A stretch of DNA of 64,000 nt. Source: Candidatus Rifleibacteriota bacterium (GTDB taxonomy: Bacteria; Muiribacteriota; Ozemobacteria; Ozemobacterales; Ozemobacteraceae). Positions 40,848 through 50,361 of this stretch are shown here, piece after piece. Each line of letters starts with the position of its first letter. Position 1 is the first letter of the stretch. The notes under the pieces were generated by a model. That model worked only from the letters and a program-made list of their open reading frames with translations, was not told the origin of the DNA and did no database searches. The position numbers and the translations under genes were made by a program. Location: contig JAHISQ010000034.1 in the NCBI GenBank assembly GCA_018818125.1, positions 94,592-158,591 of the forward strand. The letters are read 5' to 3'.

Positions 40848-43204
40848 AAGGTTTGTGTGCTTTCAGGCAATGAGGCGGCATAAACCGAAAGTGCCTGGCG
40901 CAACTCAGAAAATGACTCTGGCAGCATGGTTGTGAGTTTTCTGACAACCATGGCATTGTAAGGTCTTGCCAAAACCAGCTCTGACATCAGATCGAGAACG
41001 GTTTCGGTATCACTTTCGATTACCTTGAGCTGAATCATGGCATTATAAAGGTTCATTGAAGGTTCACCAAGATGGTGCAACTTTTCCATCATCATCTCGG
41101 CGCCGCTCCCTCTTATTGAACGACACAACAGCAGACAGCCGGCGAGAAGCTCGCTGTAAAGAGTCTTGGCGGCTTCACCGTAGTCAGTAGCACGGTCGAG
41201 ATTGCCAAGTTTGACCGCGATTCGGTAAGCATCAAGAATATCGGCGAGAATACCCGGATGCTCAAGCAGACATACCCCAAGTATGCTGGCGGCACGTTGC
41301 AGTTCACCGTCAATAGCCAGGAGCGATGCGAGCATGCGTTTAACCGGATAAGAAGAGGGATGTCGCCGGACCTTTTCTTCGAGAATCCAGATCAGTTTCT
41401 GGCGGTTTCCTCTGGCAATAGCCATTTCGCTGAACACCTGGGCGGTTTCTGCGGCGTTGAGCAACATTGGGCCATAAGACTGGCTTTTCTGGCGCAAATT
41501 ACTGCGCCGTGCTACCGCCAACGGCAATGGATGATCAGAGTTGAGCAGTGGCGGTTGAATTCGCAGCAACTGGCCAAGCGCATAGCAGCCAGCCATCACC
41601 GATAACGGCTCTGGCACAAGCAGCATGCGATTGAGCGTGCCCACAATGTCAAGCTGGCCAAGCAAAAACAGATTTTTGGCAGCAGCTCCCCTGACACGTG
41701 GCGAGCCGTCCTTGAGAGCGCTGGTAAAATACGAGACTGCTTCACCTCCGCAGATCAGCATTGCTGAAAGCATGTTGGCTCTGACTCGTGAATCGCTATG
41801 ATCGTGAAATCTTGAATAAAGCAGTAGCCGACCGCAGCCAACACGCCCAAGAGAGCTTAGCAGCGACGCAATGACGTGAGGATGATGCTCTTTCTCAAGA
41901 GAGCGCAAAATAAGATCTTCGGCCGGTTTTCCGAGCAATCCGCAGAGAATGGCACACTGACTGCGTTTAAAAGCATCTGTCGATTTCATCAGACGGCCGA
42001 ACCATGGCAACAGCTGATCGTGAACACGCATATTGCCACGGGCGCGCGGCAATAGTTTTCTGACGCTCAGAATCAGTTGCCTGATAACATCGCCATTCTT
42101 CTCGCGGTCAAAACACTCTGAAAGAATCGGCAAAGCCGTTTCAGGTGAAATGTTGCCAAGTGCTGCGGCAGCACTGGCGCGATAAATTCTGGAGTCTCCG
42201 GCAAGATGACTTTCAAGCAGATGCAAGGCTTTTATTGACCCTGCCTGCCAGGCAAATTGAGCAGCCAGACAGGCAATGGCAGGATCGGAACTTTTAATTG
42301 CCCGGCGATACAAAACCGCCTTTTCTTCTATTGGCGCGGCAAAGTTTTCTGCGGCATGAAGGGCCGCCTGCGCCAGTATACTGTCTTCGCTGCCGACGTA
42401 ACTTACGATAATTGGCCAGACTTCTTCGCGGCCGGTGCTGGCAGCAAGTGGCAGTAAACTGGCTTTACGCTGCGGGTCAGCCGCTTCTTTAAGCATTGAA
42501 AGGATCACGAGAAAAACTTTGCTCCCGCCGCAGGCAAGAAGAGCGCGAGCCGCTTCAATGGCTATACGTTTTTCAGGCGCACGCGCCAGCAGCAGCACCT
42601 GGTCCGTTAGTTCTGGCACCGGATTAAGTTGCAGCGCAAGCAGGACCGGCAACAGTCTGGATGAGTCCTGTGAACCAATCTCACGTCTGAGCAGATCAAC
42701 ACGTTCGTGACTGCCGGGCAGAGATGCCAGCAATACCGCGAACCCCTCTGGCAGCTGAAAGTATTGTGGGCTCTGAAGCAGCGTAAGCCCCGGAGACTGG
42801 CCGTTTGTAATGCTTTCGAAACTCAGTGGAGTTGCCAGCGATTCAAGAACTTTCTCGACAAGACCAAAACTAAGGTGTTCGGGCGCAAAAGCCAGAGCCT
42901 TCAGAGCGGCTACCCGAAGTTGTGCCGGGCCAGAACAGGCACGGCGTGAGAGCAGGTCTGCCGATTCGCCAAAAAGCTCTCTCCAGGTATCTCTGACCAG
43001 CATGGTTGGTGGAAACAGTTTTTTAAGCCCAAGAAATGCCATAAGTGAAAGCGTAGTGTCGTCGCTGTCGACAAAATCTTCGAATATTTCGCGGTCCACA
43101 GGCTGTGGATCTCTGACCATAGCGGCCAGCGCAGCTTTTCTGATCCAGCCATCAGTGGCTCGAACAGCGTCGCGCGGATACTTTATCAAACGATCAGATG
43201 TCAT
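40844..43204 (-). CDS. HEAT-repeat protein
   Basis: 786 residues without a signal peptide. Many HEAT-like helical pairs recur, e.g. IYRASAAAALGNISPETALP, RVRGAAAKNLFLLGQLDIVG and QLRVAALKALAF. The C-terminal third shifts toward TPR-like helices (PVKRMLASLLAIDGELQRA). Such repeats form a scaffold for protein binding. Start ATG 43204 lies 9 bp after the stop of the pseudoprotease gene. It is the last gene of the long leftward MoxR operon and could act as the cytoplasmic platform of that machine. Confidence 0.8.
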   Translation of the reverse strand: MTSDRLIKYPRDAVRATDGWIRKAALAAMVRDPQPVDREIFEDFVDSDDTTLSLMAFLGLKKLFPPTMLVRDTWRELFGESADLLSRRACSGPAQLRVAALKALAFAPEHLSFGLVEKVLESLATPLSFESITNGQSPGLTLLQSPQYFQLPEGFAVLLASLPGSHERVDLLRREIGSQDSSRLLPVLLALQLNPVPELTDQVLLLARAPEKRIAIEAARALLACGGSKVFLVILSMLKEAADPQRKASLLPLAASTGREEVWPIIVSYVGSEDSILAQAALHAAENFAAPIEEKAVLYRRAIKSSDPAIACLAAQFAWQAGSIKALHLLESHLAGDSRIYRASAAAALGNISPETALPILSECFDREKNGDVIRQLILSVRKLLPRARGNMRVHDQLLPWFGRLMKSTDAFKRSQCAILCGLLGKPAEDLILRSLEKEHHPHVIASLLSSLGRVGCGRLLLYSRFHDHSDSRVRANMLSAMLICGGEAVSYFTSALKDGSPRVRGAAAKNLFLLGQLDIVGTLNRMLLVPEPLSVMAGCYALGQLLRIQPPLLNSDHPLPLAVARRSNLRQKSQSYGPMLLNAAETAQVFSEMAIARGNRQKLIWILEEKVRRHPSSYPVKRMLASLLAIDGELQRAASILGVCLLEHPGILADILDAYRIAVKLGNLDRATDYGEAAKTLYSELLAGCLLLCRSIRGSGAEMMMEKLHHLGEPSMNLYNAMIQLKVIESDTETVLDLMSELVLARPYNAMVVRKLTTMLPESFSELRQALSVYAASLPESTQTF

Positions 43205-43212
43205 CTGCTGCT

Positions 43213-43932
43213 TTATTCCGGAAGTTTTAGTTTCTCAAGTTCAACAATTCGTGCCGGCAGATCTCCGGTATCCCATGGTAGAACTGGCCAAATTCGAATA
43301 GAGAAGCTCTTCAAAAGCTCTATGGCAGCTTTTCTGGTCTTTTCAGGTGAACTGGTCAGCAATATTCCCTGAAGATCAGCTTTTTTATGATTCAGTTTTG
43401 GTATGTTCCGCAGATAATCACGCAACTGCGTGCGAAAAATCTGTGGATTTCGGTTTTCGGGACGAGTTTTAAGCTGGTTGAGAATTGCCGGGTAAAGTCC
43501 TTCATTTTTAATGAGCTTCATCGGGTGTTTAAGTACTATATGCATAACATTGCGCGCCAATATGAAATCGCGCTGTTCATCATTGGTAATGGCGGCAAGC
43601 AGACCTGAAGTCAATATAAGCGTGCCTCCAGGCAACGGAATTTCGTCTGGAATATCACTGTCGATAACCAACACGCTGTAGTTAATCTCTGATCTGGAGC
43701 TGTTTTCGGCAAGTTTGCGCATTCGTTGAGTCAAGACTGTGTCAGAAGCAATTTTAAGATTGTCAGGAAATTCCTTCAGGAGCTGCTCGCGCATCAGTTC
43801 GCCAATTGCGATTTCGGCGCGAGTTTCGTCAAGAAGTTGCGAAAAATATCGTAAAACCGGGTTTACCGCATGCGCTGGCTGAGTGCTAAGACAGACCAGT
43901 ATAAGTAATAAGGCAAAGTATTTTTTAGACAT
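43213..43932 (-). CDS. M48-like pseudoprotease (catalytic HExxH lost)
   Basis: 239 residues with a signal peptide (YFALLLILVCLSTQPAHA). The middle matches an M48 metallopeptidase: LPGGTLILTSGLLAAITNDE and LARNVMHIVLKHP. In active M48 enzymes the latter reads LAHExxHVxxxHP, so here the first His and Glu are R127 and N128 and only the second His (131) remains. Zinc cleavage is therefore unlikely. It may bind substrate or regulate the true M48 protease encoded two genes upstream (45129-46718). ATG 43932 follows the SLH-like gene by 1-2 bp. Overall length is short for a full protease, which also argues for a binding or regulatory module. Confidence 0.8.
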   Translation of the reverse strand: MSKKYFALLLILVCLSTQPAHAVNPVLRYFSQLLDETRAEIAIGELMREQLLKEFPDNLKIASDTVLTQRMRKLAENSSRSEINYSVLVIDSDIPDEIPLPGGTLILTSGLLAAITNDEQRDFILARNVMHIVLKHPMKLIKNEGLYPAILNQLKTRPENRNPQIFRTQLRDYLRNIPKLNHKKADLQGILLTSSPEKTRKAAIELLKSFSIRIWPVLPWDTGDLPARIVELEKLKLPE

Positions 43933-43933
43933 G

Positions 43934-45013
43934 TTATTCTTCTTTCTGGGGTTCTGCCAATCTGGTTGTGATACGCTTCTTCAGGATATTTATGCGCTCG
44001 AGTTGCTCGTCTAGCTGCTTGTTGAGTTGTTCACATTTACGGATCTGGTCGGGATCGACGGGCGTTACCGCGCTCAACTGCATTTTTGAATAGCTGAAGC
44101 GATCGACAGCTGCCGTTAGAACAATTTCAATTTTGGCGAGACCCTGGCGAAGAACATATTCGTCATCTGGATTGGAAGGGTAGGTGGCAGTCATTTCCAT
44201 GACCGATCCGCCGAGGCGATCAAGCAGAGTTTCAACATCTTTCATTGCGCTTGTGGCGTCTTCTATGCTGACCATTTCCTGCGGATTCATCTGACCAGTG
44301 GTTACGCGATTGTTCGATTCGGAGATTCTCTGATAGGTCGCGGCCCGGTAGCGCGTATCAGAACCCCTCTCCTCTTTAAACCCCAAATCAGGATGCACTG
44401 GCGTCAAAATTGGTTCGCTGTCGGTAGCCGGCGCCGTGATGCGCTCTACCGGTTCAACGATCATGGTTGCCGGGAGCTGCGAGCGGTCTTCCTGGCGCAA
44501 CACACCTTTGTCCAGCAACACTGCTACTGCATGAAAAAGAGTTGCCCGGTCAAGCAAATGGTTTGGTTCGAAGCGCCCACGTGTTTGCGGCAAAAAAGCA
44601 CCGCCGACTGTTTCCAGAGGTTTTCTGAAGCTTGAGTCCTGACCAATGTCGGCAAAGGCGCGTGGCAATCTGGCGGCAGTGCCAAGCTGAATGCTCAGGC
44701 GATACAGAGCTTCAGCAGCCATTCCACGAGAAATAGGCCAGTCGAGATTGAACTGGCCATCGTCGAATTTGTCGACCAGACCGCTTTCGGACACTTCAAT
44801 CTCGGTAATATTACGGTTAAATACACGTTCATAGATTGCCATAACAAAGTTAAGGCGACTTATTTTGTTTTCTTGCGCTGTTAATACAGTTGCCGACAAA
44901 AAGAAGCAGATGACTAAACATAAACCGAGTGATTGCCGATACCAGAGCTGCCACCTTTTAACAATGACAGGAGACCTAAATATGTCAGAAACGCGTTCAA
45001 TAAATTCTTCCAT
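43934..45013 (-). CDS. Membrane-anchored protein with SLH-like repeats
   Basis: 359 residues. An N-terminal cytoplasmic stretch and one hydrophobic segment (LGLCLVICFFLSATVL, near 29-46) are followed by an SLH-like region: ISRGMAAEALYRLSI then AFADIG, and FEPNHLLDRATLFHAVAVLLD. The last third is a coiled coil (KKRITTRLAEPQKEE at the end). SLH repeats bind cell-wall polymers. ATG 45013 has GGAGGAGC. The start overlaps by 32 bp a plus-strand small gene (44982-45218). It is the tenth gene of the MoxR operon, between the M48 protease and the pseudoprotease. Confidence 0.75.
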   Translation of the reverse strand: MEEFIERVSDIFRSPVIVKRWQLWYRQSLGLCLVICFFLSATVLTAQENKISRLNFVMAIYERVFNRNITEIEVSESGLVDKFDDGQFNLDWPISRGMAAEALYRLSIQLGTAARLPRAFADIGQDSSFRKPLETVGGAFLPQTRGRFEPNHLLDRATLFHAVAVLLDKGVLRQEDRSQLPATMIVEPVERITAPATDSEPILTPVHPDLGFKEERGSDTRYRAATYQRISESNNRVTTGQMNPQEMVSIEDATSAMKDVETLLDRLGGSVMEMTATYPSNPDDEYVLRQGLAKIEIVLTAAVDRFSYSKMQLSAVTPVDPDQIRKCEQLNKQLDEQLERINILKKRITTRLAEPQKEE

Positions 45014-45218
45014 TGCTCCTCCGGAAGACGAAAAAGTTGTTATGGCTCAGATTCAGAAATACTCTGAACTCACTGAGCGCAGTCTTGACATGATCGAACG
45101 ACTTCTTCAACAGGGATACGCCATGAGCTCACCAGAGGTCAAGCGACTTCAGAACAAACTTCACGATCTCGAAGTCAAAAGTAACTTCTGGCGAACTCGA
45201 ATGATGAAATTCCTGTGA
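44982..45218 (+). CDS. 78-residue coiled-coil protein overlapping two opposite-strand genes
   Basis: From ATG 44982, with AGGAGACC at a good spacing. The product is charged and helical (MAQIQKYSELTERSLDMIER, then NKLHDLEVKSNFW), without membrane segments. It overlaps the start of the SLH-like gene (32 bp) and the end of the M48 gene (90 bp), both on the minus strand. The reading is supported by its ribosome site and the non-random, coiled-coil-like composition, but overlaps of this extent are uncommon, so it may be a chance frame. Nothing about function can be said. Confidence 0.45.
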   Translation: MSETRSINSSIAPPEDEKVVMAQIQKYSELTERSLDMIERLLQQGYAMSSPEVKRLQNKLHDLEVKSNFWRTRMMKFL

Positions 45219-46718
45219 GGTATCAATCAGTCTGATACTCCACTCGGCCTCGACAGCAATCGCGGCCGCCACCACCCACTTATGCTGATTAACCGCTGAC
45301 TTGCCAGCCTCCTGCAGCACCAGAGGGTGAGATTTAAGCCACTCAGGCAGGGAACTGTGCAGCTCATCCACAAGCACGCTGTTTCCTGCCTGAACTGCTT
45401 CGCTCAGAGCGGATATTTTATGAACTGCTTTGGCTGGCACAATTGTCAGCAAAAGCAAAACAAAACCAGAAAGCATCATAATTCTGCGCAGATTGGCGGC
45501 ATTTTGCCTTAATCCTGTGACTCTCTGACCGATTCCTTTCTGTACCCGTTCTATTCTATCCTGAATTTGCGGATGTGTCAGCAGCCAGTTTGGAATAATT
45601 GAAGGCGGCGGCAAAATTATGCTGTTGAGGGTTTCGAGAGTTGAAGCAAAGACTTCCTTGCTGGTCATTTCGCTGGCAAAGGCATCGGCCTGAAACTCGC
45701 AGTGCCGCGCCAGTGCGGTGAAACTCATCGAAAACACAGTCATAAACAAAACCAGCTCAACAGCCGTATAAACGGTCGAATCCGGGTAGTATTGCGGAAA
45801 ATATAAGAGAATAGAAAGCTTGATCACGATAGAAGCGAGGATCAGATTAAGCGAATAGAACATGTAGCTGGTGACATGCCCGAGGCGGAGGTGCCCAAGC
45901 TCATGAGCGACAACACCTTCGACCTGCTGCGGAGAAAAAATGCTGAGCAGATATCGGGTGATGTAGATAAAGCGATAACGCGGCAAGAGTCCGGCAACTG
46001 CTGCGTTCGGCACCGGCTCGTTAAAGGTGTTCCAGATTTTTACGCCGGCTACCTTTGATTCAGCTTTTTCTGAAAGGCGTTTAAGCATATCTTCAAGCTT
46101 ATCATCGTTACTTTCTTCAGCTCGCCAGGCCCAGTTAAACAGCTTGGGCGCCAACAGATAAAGTGCTACGAAAAAAAGCGGCGCGGCGGCCATAAGCTTA
46201 ACATCATTAAGCGGCTTTATACCCCCTCCGCTGAGATCTTCGATCAGCATCCACATCATGATCGGCGGAAAAAACAGTATTGGCACGGTCATGCGTGCTC
46301 TAAAAAAGTCAGCAGATGTCTGTTTTAGATCGAGAACAGGCTTAAAAAGGCGATAAAACTCGAAATAAGCCGGGCGTGCCAGTGCGATGTAGAGAGCAAG
46401 CGATACCACCATAGGCAACGTTTGTGGCAGGTAATGGCTGATTGCCGGCAGGCTCAGACCCACCGGGTCGGTCGCAGCCTGCAAAAGCAGCACCCACAGC
46501 ACAATTGACCATTGAAAAATTTCCTGAGTCTTTAAAAAAGATGGCACCTTGCCGGTTTTAACTTCGCTATCGATATAATCCGGTAGCCAGCGCAACAAAA
46601 TCAGCAGCGTCAGGTAGCCCCAGACAACCATAAAAGTTACCGGCATCAGGTTGAGAGCGCCTGCAAATGTTACTGTGCCGTAGGCCAGCGCCAGCAGATG
46701 CAAAAACATTGAAATCAT
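45129..46718 (-). CDS. M48-family membrane metalloprotease
   Basis: 529 residues with about five hydrophobic segments in the first 190 residues, then a zinc protease domain: HELGH at 272-276 in VEGVVAHELGHLRLGH, and the third ligand Glu in HCEFQADAFA near 341. Two more hydrophobic stretches (near 290-310 and 405-425) follow. HtpX and related M48 proteases degrade misfolded membrane proteins. Start ATG 46718 is 17 bp after the preceding gene's stop. It is the active partner to the pseudoprotease at 43213-43932, and both are in the MoxR operon, which suggests an envelope quality-control unit. Confidence 0.88.
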   Translation of the reverse strand: MISMFLHLLALAYGTVTFAGALNLMPVTFMVVWGYLTLLILLRWLPDYIDSEVKTGKVPSFLKTQEIFQWSIVLWVLLLQAATDPVGLSLPAISHYLPQTLPMVVSLALYIALARPAYFEFYRLFKPVLDLKQTSADFFRARMTVPILFFPPIMMWMLIEDLSGGGIKPLNDVKLMAAAPLFFVALYLLAPKLFNWAWRAEESNDDKLEDMLKRLSEKAESKVAGVKIWNTFNEPVPNAAVAGLLPRYRFIYITRYLLSIFSPQQVEGVVAHELGHLRLGHVTSYMFYSLNLILASIVIKLSILLYFPQYYPDSTVYTAVELVLFMTVFSMSFTALARHCEFQADAFASEMTSKEVFASTLETLNSIILPPPSIIPNWLLTHPQIQDRIERVQKGIGQRVTGLRQNAANLRRIMMLSGFVLLLLTIVPAKAVHKISALSEAVQAGNSVLVDELHSSLPEWLKSHPLVLQEAGKSAVNQHKWVVAAAIAVEAEWSIRLIDTSQEFHHSSSPEVTFDFEIVKFVLKSLDLW

Positions 46719-46735
46719 TGAAAAAACCGCATTTG

Positions 46736-47992
46736 TCAGGTTTTTCTTTCTTTTTTCTTGGCTGCCGGGAACAGAATATTGTTAAGAATCAACCGATAGC
46801 CCGGACTGTTTTTGTGCAATTCAAGCCGGGTTGGGCCCTCACCAACCACATGACTGGTGTCAGCCGGGTCGTGGCCACCAAAAAAACTGAAAAAACCTTT
46901 ACCATAGTCGCCGCGCAAGTATTTAACCGACACTCCGTCGTTGTTTTCGCCCATGATTATGACCGAGGGCTTGATCAATGACTTGCGAAAGCCTGTTGTC
47001 TGGCCAAAGAAACCATCGATGACATTGCGGTGGTTCTGCGTAAGCATGGTTGGAATCGGGTCGACCTTGGCGGCAAAATCAAAGAGCTTAAATGAACCAG
47101 CATCTCCGGCGTAGTTGTTCGATACATCTATGTCAGAAAATTCATATTCCATCGGGTCAGAAATCAGCTTGAAGTCGGTAAAGGCAAGGGTTTGACTGTA
47201 GTCCAACTTGCTCTGAGCAAGCGGATCGGGGTCATCGCCATCAATTTCTTTAGCTATTATATCAACGCCATTGGCTGCAAGCGCAATATCAAGACTGTCG
47301 GCGGCTGAACACATGGCAAACAAAAATCCGCCGTCGAGCACAAACTTTTTTATACCGCGCGCCACCGAAAGTTTGAATTCGCTGACTTTCTTGAAACCGT
47401 ATTTCTGCGCGTCAAGCTGGGCACGGGTAACCTGCTTGCGATACCAGTCAACAAACCTGAATGAACCATAAAACTTGCCAAACTGGCCGGTAAAGTCTTC
47501 GTGATGCAGATGAATCCAGTCATATTTACTGATATCACCGTTGAGCACTTCTTTATCGTAAAATTTGTCGAATGGAATCTCTGAATAGGTCAAAACAAGG
47601 GTAACTGCATCGTCCCATGGCTCAGCGTAGTCTGGCGAATAGACCGCAATTTTTGGCGCCTTTTCGAGCAGCACCTTCTCCATGTTCTCTTCTTCGATCA
47701 ACGCATAAATTTCGTTGACCTGAGCGCTACTTACCTGCCTTATAGAAACTCCGGCAGTGCGGGCTCGTTGCCTGATTTCTTCGAGGTCTTCAGCTAGAAA
47801 AGAGCCGCCATGGTAGTTCAAAAGCCACTCTACATCAGTGCCGGTCTTATCAAGTATCCAATAGGTTACGCCATAGGCCCGCAGATGGTCAGCCTGCTCG
47901 TCATCCATCGGAATCAGCAGCTTCTGCGCTGAGACCGGCAGGCAGAGCAGGCAAAGCACCACCAACAGAGCAATAGAATTCAGATTTTTCAT
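46736..47992 (-). CDS. Secreted GATase-like protein (family sometimes mislabelled asparagine synthetase B)
   Basis: 418 residues with a signal peptide (IALLVVLCLLCLPVSA). It resembles a family I know from Bacteroidetes as a mislabelled asparagine synthetase B, with the region VSVKYLRGDYGKGFFSFFGG and HDPADTSHVV. The actual fold looks like a class I glutamine-amidotransferase-like domain (KFVLDGGFLFAMCSAADSLD around the nucleophile elbow), but no glutaminase/synthetase pair is visible. A role in binding or proteolysis of envelope material is possible. ATG 47992 (AGGAG at 8 nt) overlaps the upstream TPR gene's stop as ATGA. Gene eight of the MoxR operon. Confidence 0.75.
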   Translation of the reverse strand: MKNLNSIALLVVLCLLCLPVSAQKLLIPMDDEQADHLRAYGVTYWILDKTGTDVEWLLNYHGGSFLAEDLEEIRQRARTAGVSIRQVSSAQVNEIYALIEEENMEKVLLEKAPKIAVYSPDYAEPWDDAVTLVLTYSEIPFDKFYDKEVLNGDISKYDWIHLHHEDFTGQFGKFYGSFRFVDWYRKQVTRAQLDAQKYGFKKVSEFKLSVARGIKKFVLDGGFLFAMCSAADSLDIALAANGVDIIAKEIDGDDPDPLAQSKLDYSQTLAFTDFKLISDPMEYEFSDIDVSNNYAGDAGSFKLFDFAAKVDPIPTMLTQNHRNVIDGFFGQTTGFRKSLIKPSVIIMGENNDGVSVKYLRGDYGKGFFSFFGGHDPADTSHVVGEGPTRLELHKNSPGYRLILNNILFPAAKKKERKT

Positions 47993-50361
47993 TTGTCTTT
48001 CTCCTGTGGCGTTTTGCGGGCAAGGATTTTTTTGAATTTGCCACTGCGCAGGTCGGAGGGAAAATTGTCGACGAAAGTCTGCAGATGTTCGCGAATAGCA
48101 CTGGCCGGTGCAGCTTGTCGCTTCAACAGTTGCCACTTGAGCTCCCATAGGTCGGCAATCTTATAGCTGTCAGGGTTGCTTTTAACATATTTGTCAATTT
48201 CAGCGATCAGAGTTGCCGGTTCGCCATCCTGCTCCTGCAGTTGAATAATTTCTGCCTGCATTTCACTGACCAGCGTGGTTGCCGACGCGTTGCCGTTGAT
48301 TGCCGAGATGAGTTCGCCCATCGCGGCCTGGTGCTGTCCGGTCATCGCCAGCCGTTCTGCTTTCAAGGCTTTTTTGAGCAGTTCAAAGTTGCCAATCGAA
48401 CGTCGGGTTATGTAGTTGGCCATTTCGAGAGCTTCATTAACCCATTCTGACTCGGTAAAGTTGTCTATAATAATTTTAAGCTCAGCGAGAGCCTTCTGAT
48501 AATCGCCATTATGTGCATTTGCCCGAGCCCGTTCAAGATGAATCTGCGCCTGAAAGTCAGACTCAGAAATTGGGTCACCAGAAAAAATATCTTTATTCGC
48601 CTGACTGACAATCTCTTCGTTCTGTTTGAGCAACTCAAGCGCAGTTGCATAGTTTTCTTCGTAAATCATTATACGCGCCTTGATTATGCCAGCTCTTACC
48701 GCTGCTTCAGGAACTGCACGCATCAGCTCGGTCTGCAAAATGCCGTCAAGAAATCCATGCGCAACTTTGGTGTCATTGAACTCACTCACTTCATACTCTG
48801 CCAGCTTTATCAGTAATTGAGATTTGAGATGGGCGTCGGCTACACTTTTTTGCTCAGCAGTATCTTTTGCGGCTGTATAAGCCTCTTTACGCCAACGATA
48901 GTCAGCAGGGGCCATATCGAGCAGAAGTATGGCAAGACGAAGGGCGAGCCCAGAATCGGCCCGGGCCTGCATGACCATACGTGCAATTGTAAAATGAAAC
49001 TCGGCCGGCAACAGCAAAGCTTCCTGCTTCAGGCGCTCGTAAAAAATTTCGTCGAGACTGCCGGCAGAACTTTTTACCATTTCGCTGACACGCTCTATAT
49101 AAGCCATATCGGCTTTGCGAAAATACAACTCAAGCAGAGACTGTAAAATCGCGATATTGTAACTGCTCTGATGACGTAGCCGTTCTAAGCCAGCTTCGAG
49201 ATTAAACCCGTCTTCGTAAGCATTGTAAAGTTTTTCAAAGACTTCTGGACGATAAAACCCCTGTCCGAGCACCTGCAGATATTCTTCGAGAGCTTCTTCG
49301 TTTCGGCCCAGCGCATCGAGGACGCTCGCCATTTCTTCAGAAAAAAGTGTTGGCTGCTGCAAAATTTTTCGGGCCTCGCCAAATGTGCTTAATGCCTCAT
49401 CATAGAGCTGGTGCTCGATCAAAACAGTCGTATAATCTTGATAGAACTCGCGGCGCTGCATAAACGGATATTTGAGCGGACCACGCCAGGTGTCGATTGC
49501 TTCTTGCTGCTTTTTTTGCATGAACAGGCAGTGACCCATCCTTTTGATCGTGTTCCAGTCATCGGGAATTATTTTGAGAAGCTTATCCAGGCTCTTGTAG
49601 GCCTCTTCGTAAAACCCAAGTGAAATCTGAAGATCAGCAAGTTTGCCCAGTAGAATCGGGTGTTGATAAACATCCTCTGTCTGCAGCAGAACTTCGACTG
49701 CCTTGTCTTTGCGGTCCATCGCAAGATAACAGTCGGACATATAGTCCGCATACTCAGTGCTGCGATATCTGGCCCGACGACTCTCGACGATCTGCATGAG
49801 TTTTTCGATTTCGCCACTGCGCAATGCCAGTTCCAGAAGATCTTTAAATGCTCCGGGCGCCTTCTGTTCTATGGCCGATTCAAGCAACAGCCAGGCTTCG
49901 TCTTTTCTTCCGGACTGCAGATAAAATCTGGCGAGCTGGCGGCTCATATATATATCCTGTGGATTGTCTTTACGCCATTCTTCGATCAGTTCCACGCCCT
50001 GCTTGAAACGCTGCATCTCGTAAAGAATGTCGAGTATTTCACCCTGAGCAAATCTTACATTCTCTGATGACTTGTCATTTTTGACTATCTCTTTGAGCAG
50101 ATCTATTGCCTGGTCATACTCCTTGAGATCTCGTAATACGCTGGCAAGCTGGCGTTGTGCTAAAGAAACGTGAACATCATCAGGAAACTTCTCCATCAGC
50201 TCCCTGAATTGCTCATTAGCAACGGTAAGCCGGCGCATGCGCAGTGCATTCATGCCATTCTGGTATAATTCAGCGGCTTCGGGATTAAAATTAAAACTCT
50301 GAGCCAGCAACGCACCAGTCAGCATGATTGTGGCGATGCTCAGAAGAATAGTCTTTTTCAT
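47989..50361 (-). CDS. Secreted TPR-repeat protein
   Basis: 790 residues with a signal peptide (ILLSIATIMLTGALLAQ). TPR-like helical repeats run through most of the length, e.g. ELYQNGMNALRMRRLTVANE, EQFRELMEKFPDDVHV and VLRDLKEYDQAIDLLKEI. Many repeats of this kind form an arched scaffold. In MoxR/Bat clusters, TPR proteins (BatB/BatC/BatE types) often sit beside vWA proteins. Start 50361 shares TGATG with the stop of the DUF4175 gene, so translation is coupled. Gene seven of the operon. Confidence 0.82.
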   Translation of the reverse strand: MKKTILLSIATIMLTGALLAQSFNFNPEAAELYQNGMNALRMRRLTVANEQFRELMEKFPDDVHVSLAQRQLASVLRDLKEYDQAIDLLKEIVKNDKSSENVRFAQGEILDILYEMQRFKQGVELIEEWRKDNPQDIYMSRQLARFYLQSGRKDEAWLLLESAIEQKAPGAFKDLLELALRSGEIEKLMQIVESRRARYRSTEYADYMSDCYLAMDRKDKAVEVLLQTEDVYQHPILLGKLADLQISLGFYEEAYKSLDKLLKIIPDDWNTIKRMGHCLFMQKKQQEAIDTWRGPLKYPFMQRREFYQDYTTVLIEHQLYDEALSTFGEARKILQQPTLFSEEMASVLDALGRNEEALEEYLQVLGQGFYRPEVFEKLYNAYEDGFNLEAGLERLRHQSSYNIAILQSLLELYFRKADMAYIERVSEMVKSSAGSLDEIFYERLKQEALLLPAEFHFTIARMVMQARADSGLALRLAILLLDMAPADYRWRKEAYTAAKDTAEQKSVADAHLKSQLLIKLAEYEVSEFNDTKVAHGFLDGILQTELMRAVPEAAVRAGIIKARIMIYEENYATALELLKQNEEIVSQANKDIFSGDPISESDFQAQIHLERARANAHNGDYQKALAELKIIIDNFTESEWVNEALEMANYITRRSIGNFELLKKALKAERLAMTGQHQAAMGELISAINGNASATTLVSEMQAEIIQLQEQDGEPATLIAEIDKYVKSNPDSYKIADLWELKWQLLKRQAAPASAIREHLQTFVDNFPSDLRSGKFKKILARKTPQEKDK

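Noticed and set aside
46736..47992. Calling the secreted protein asparagine synthetase B
   Set aside because: No N-terminal catalytic Cys or ATP-pyrophosphatase motif, and it has a signal peptide.
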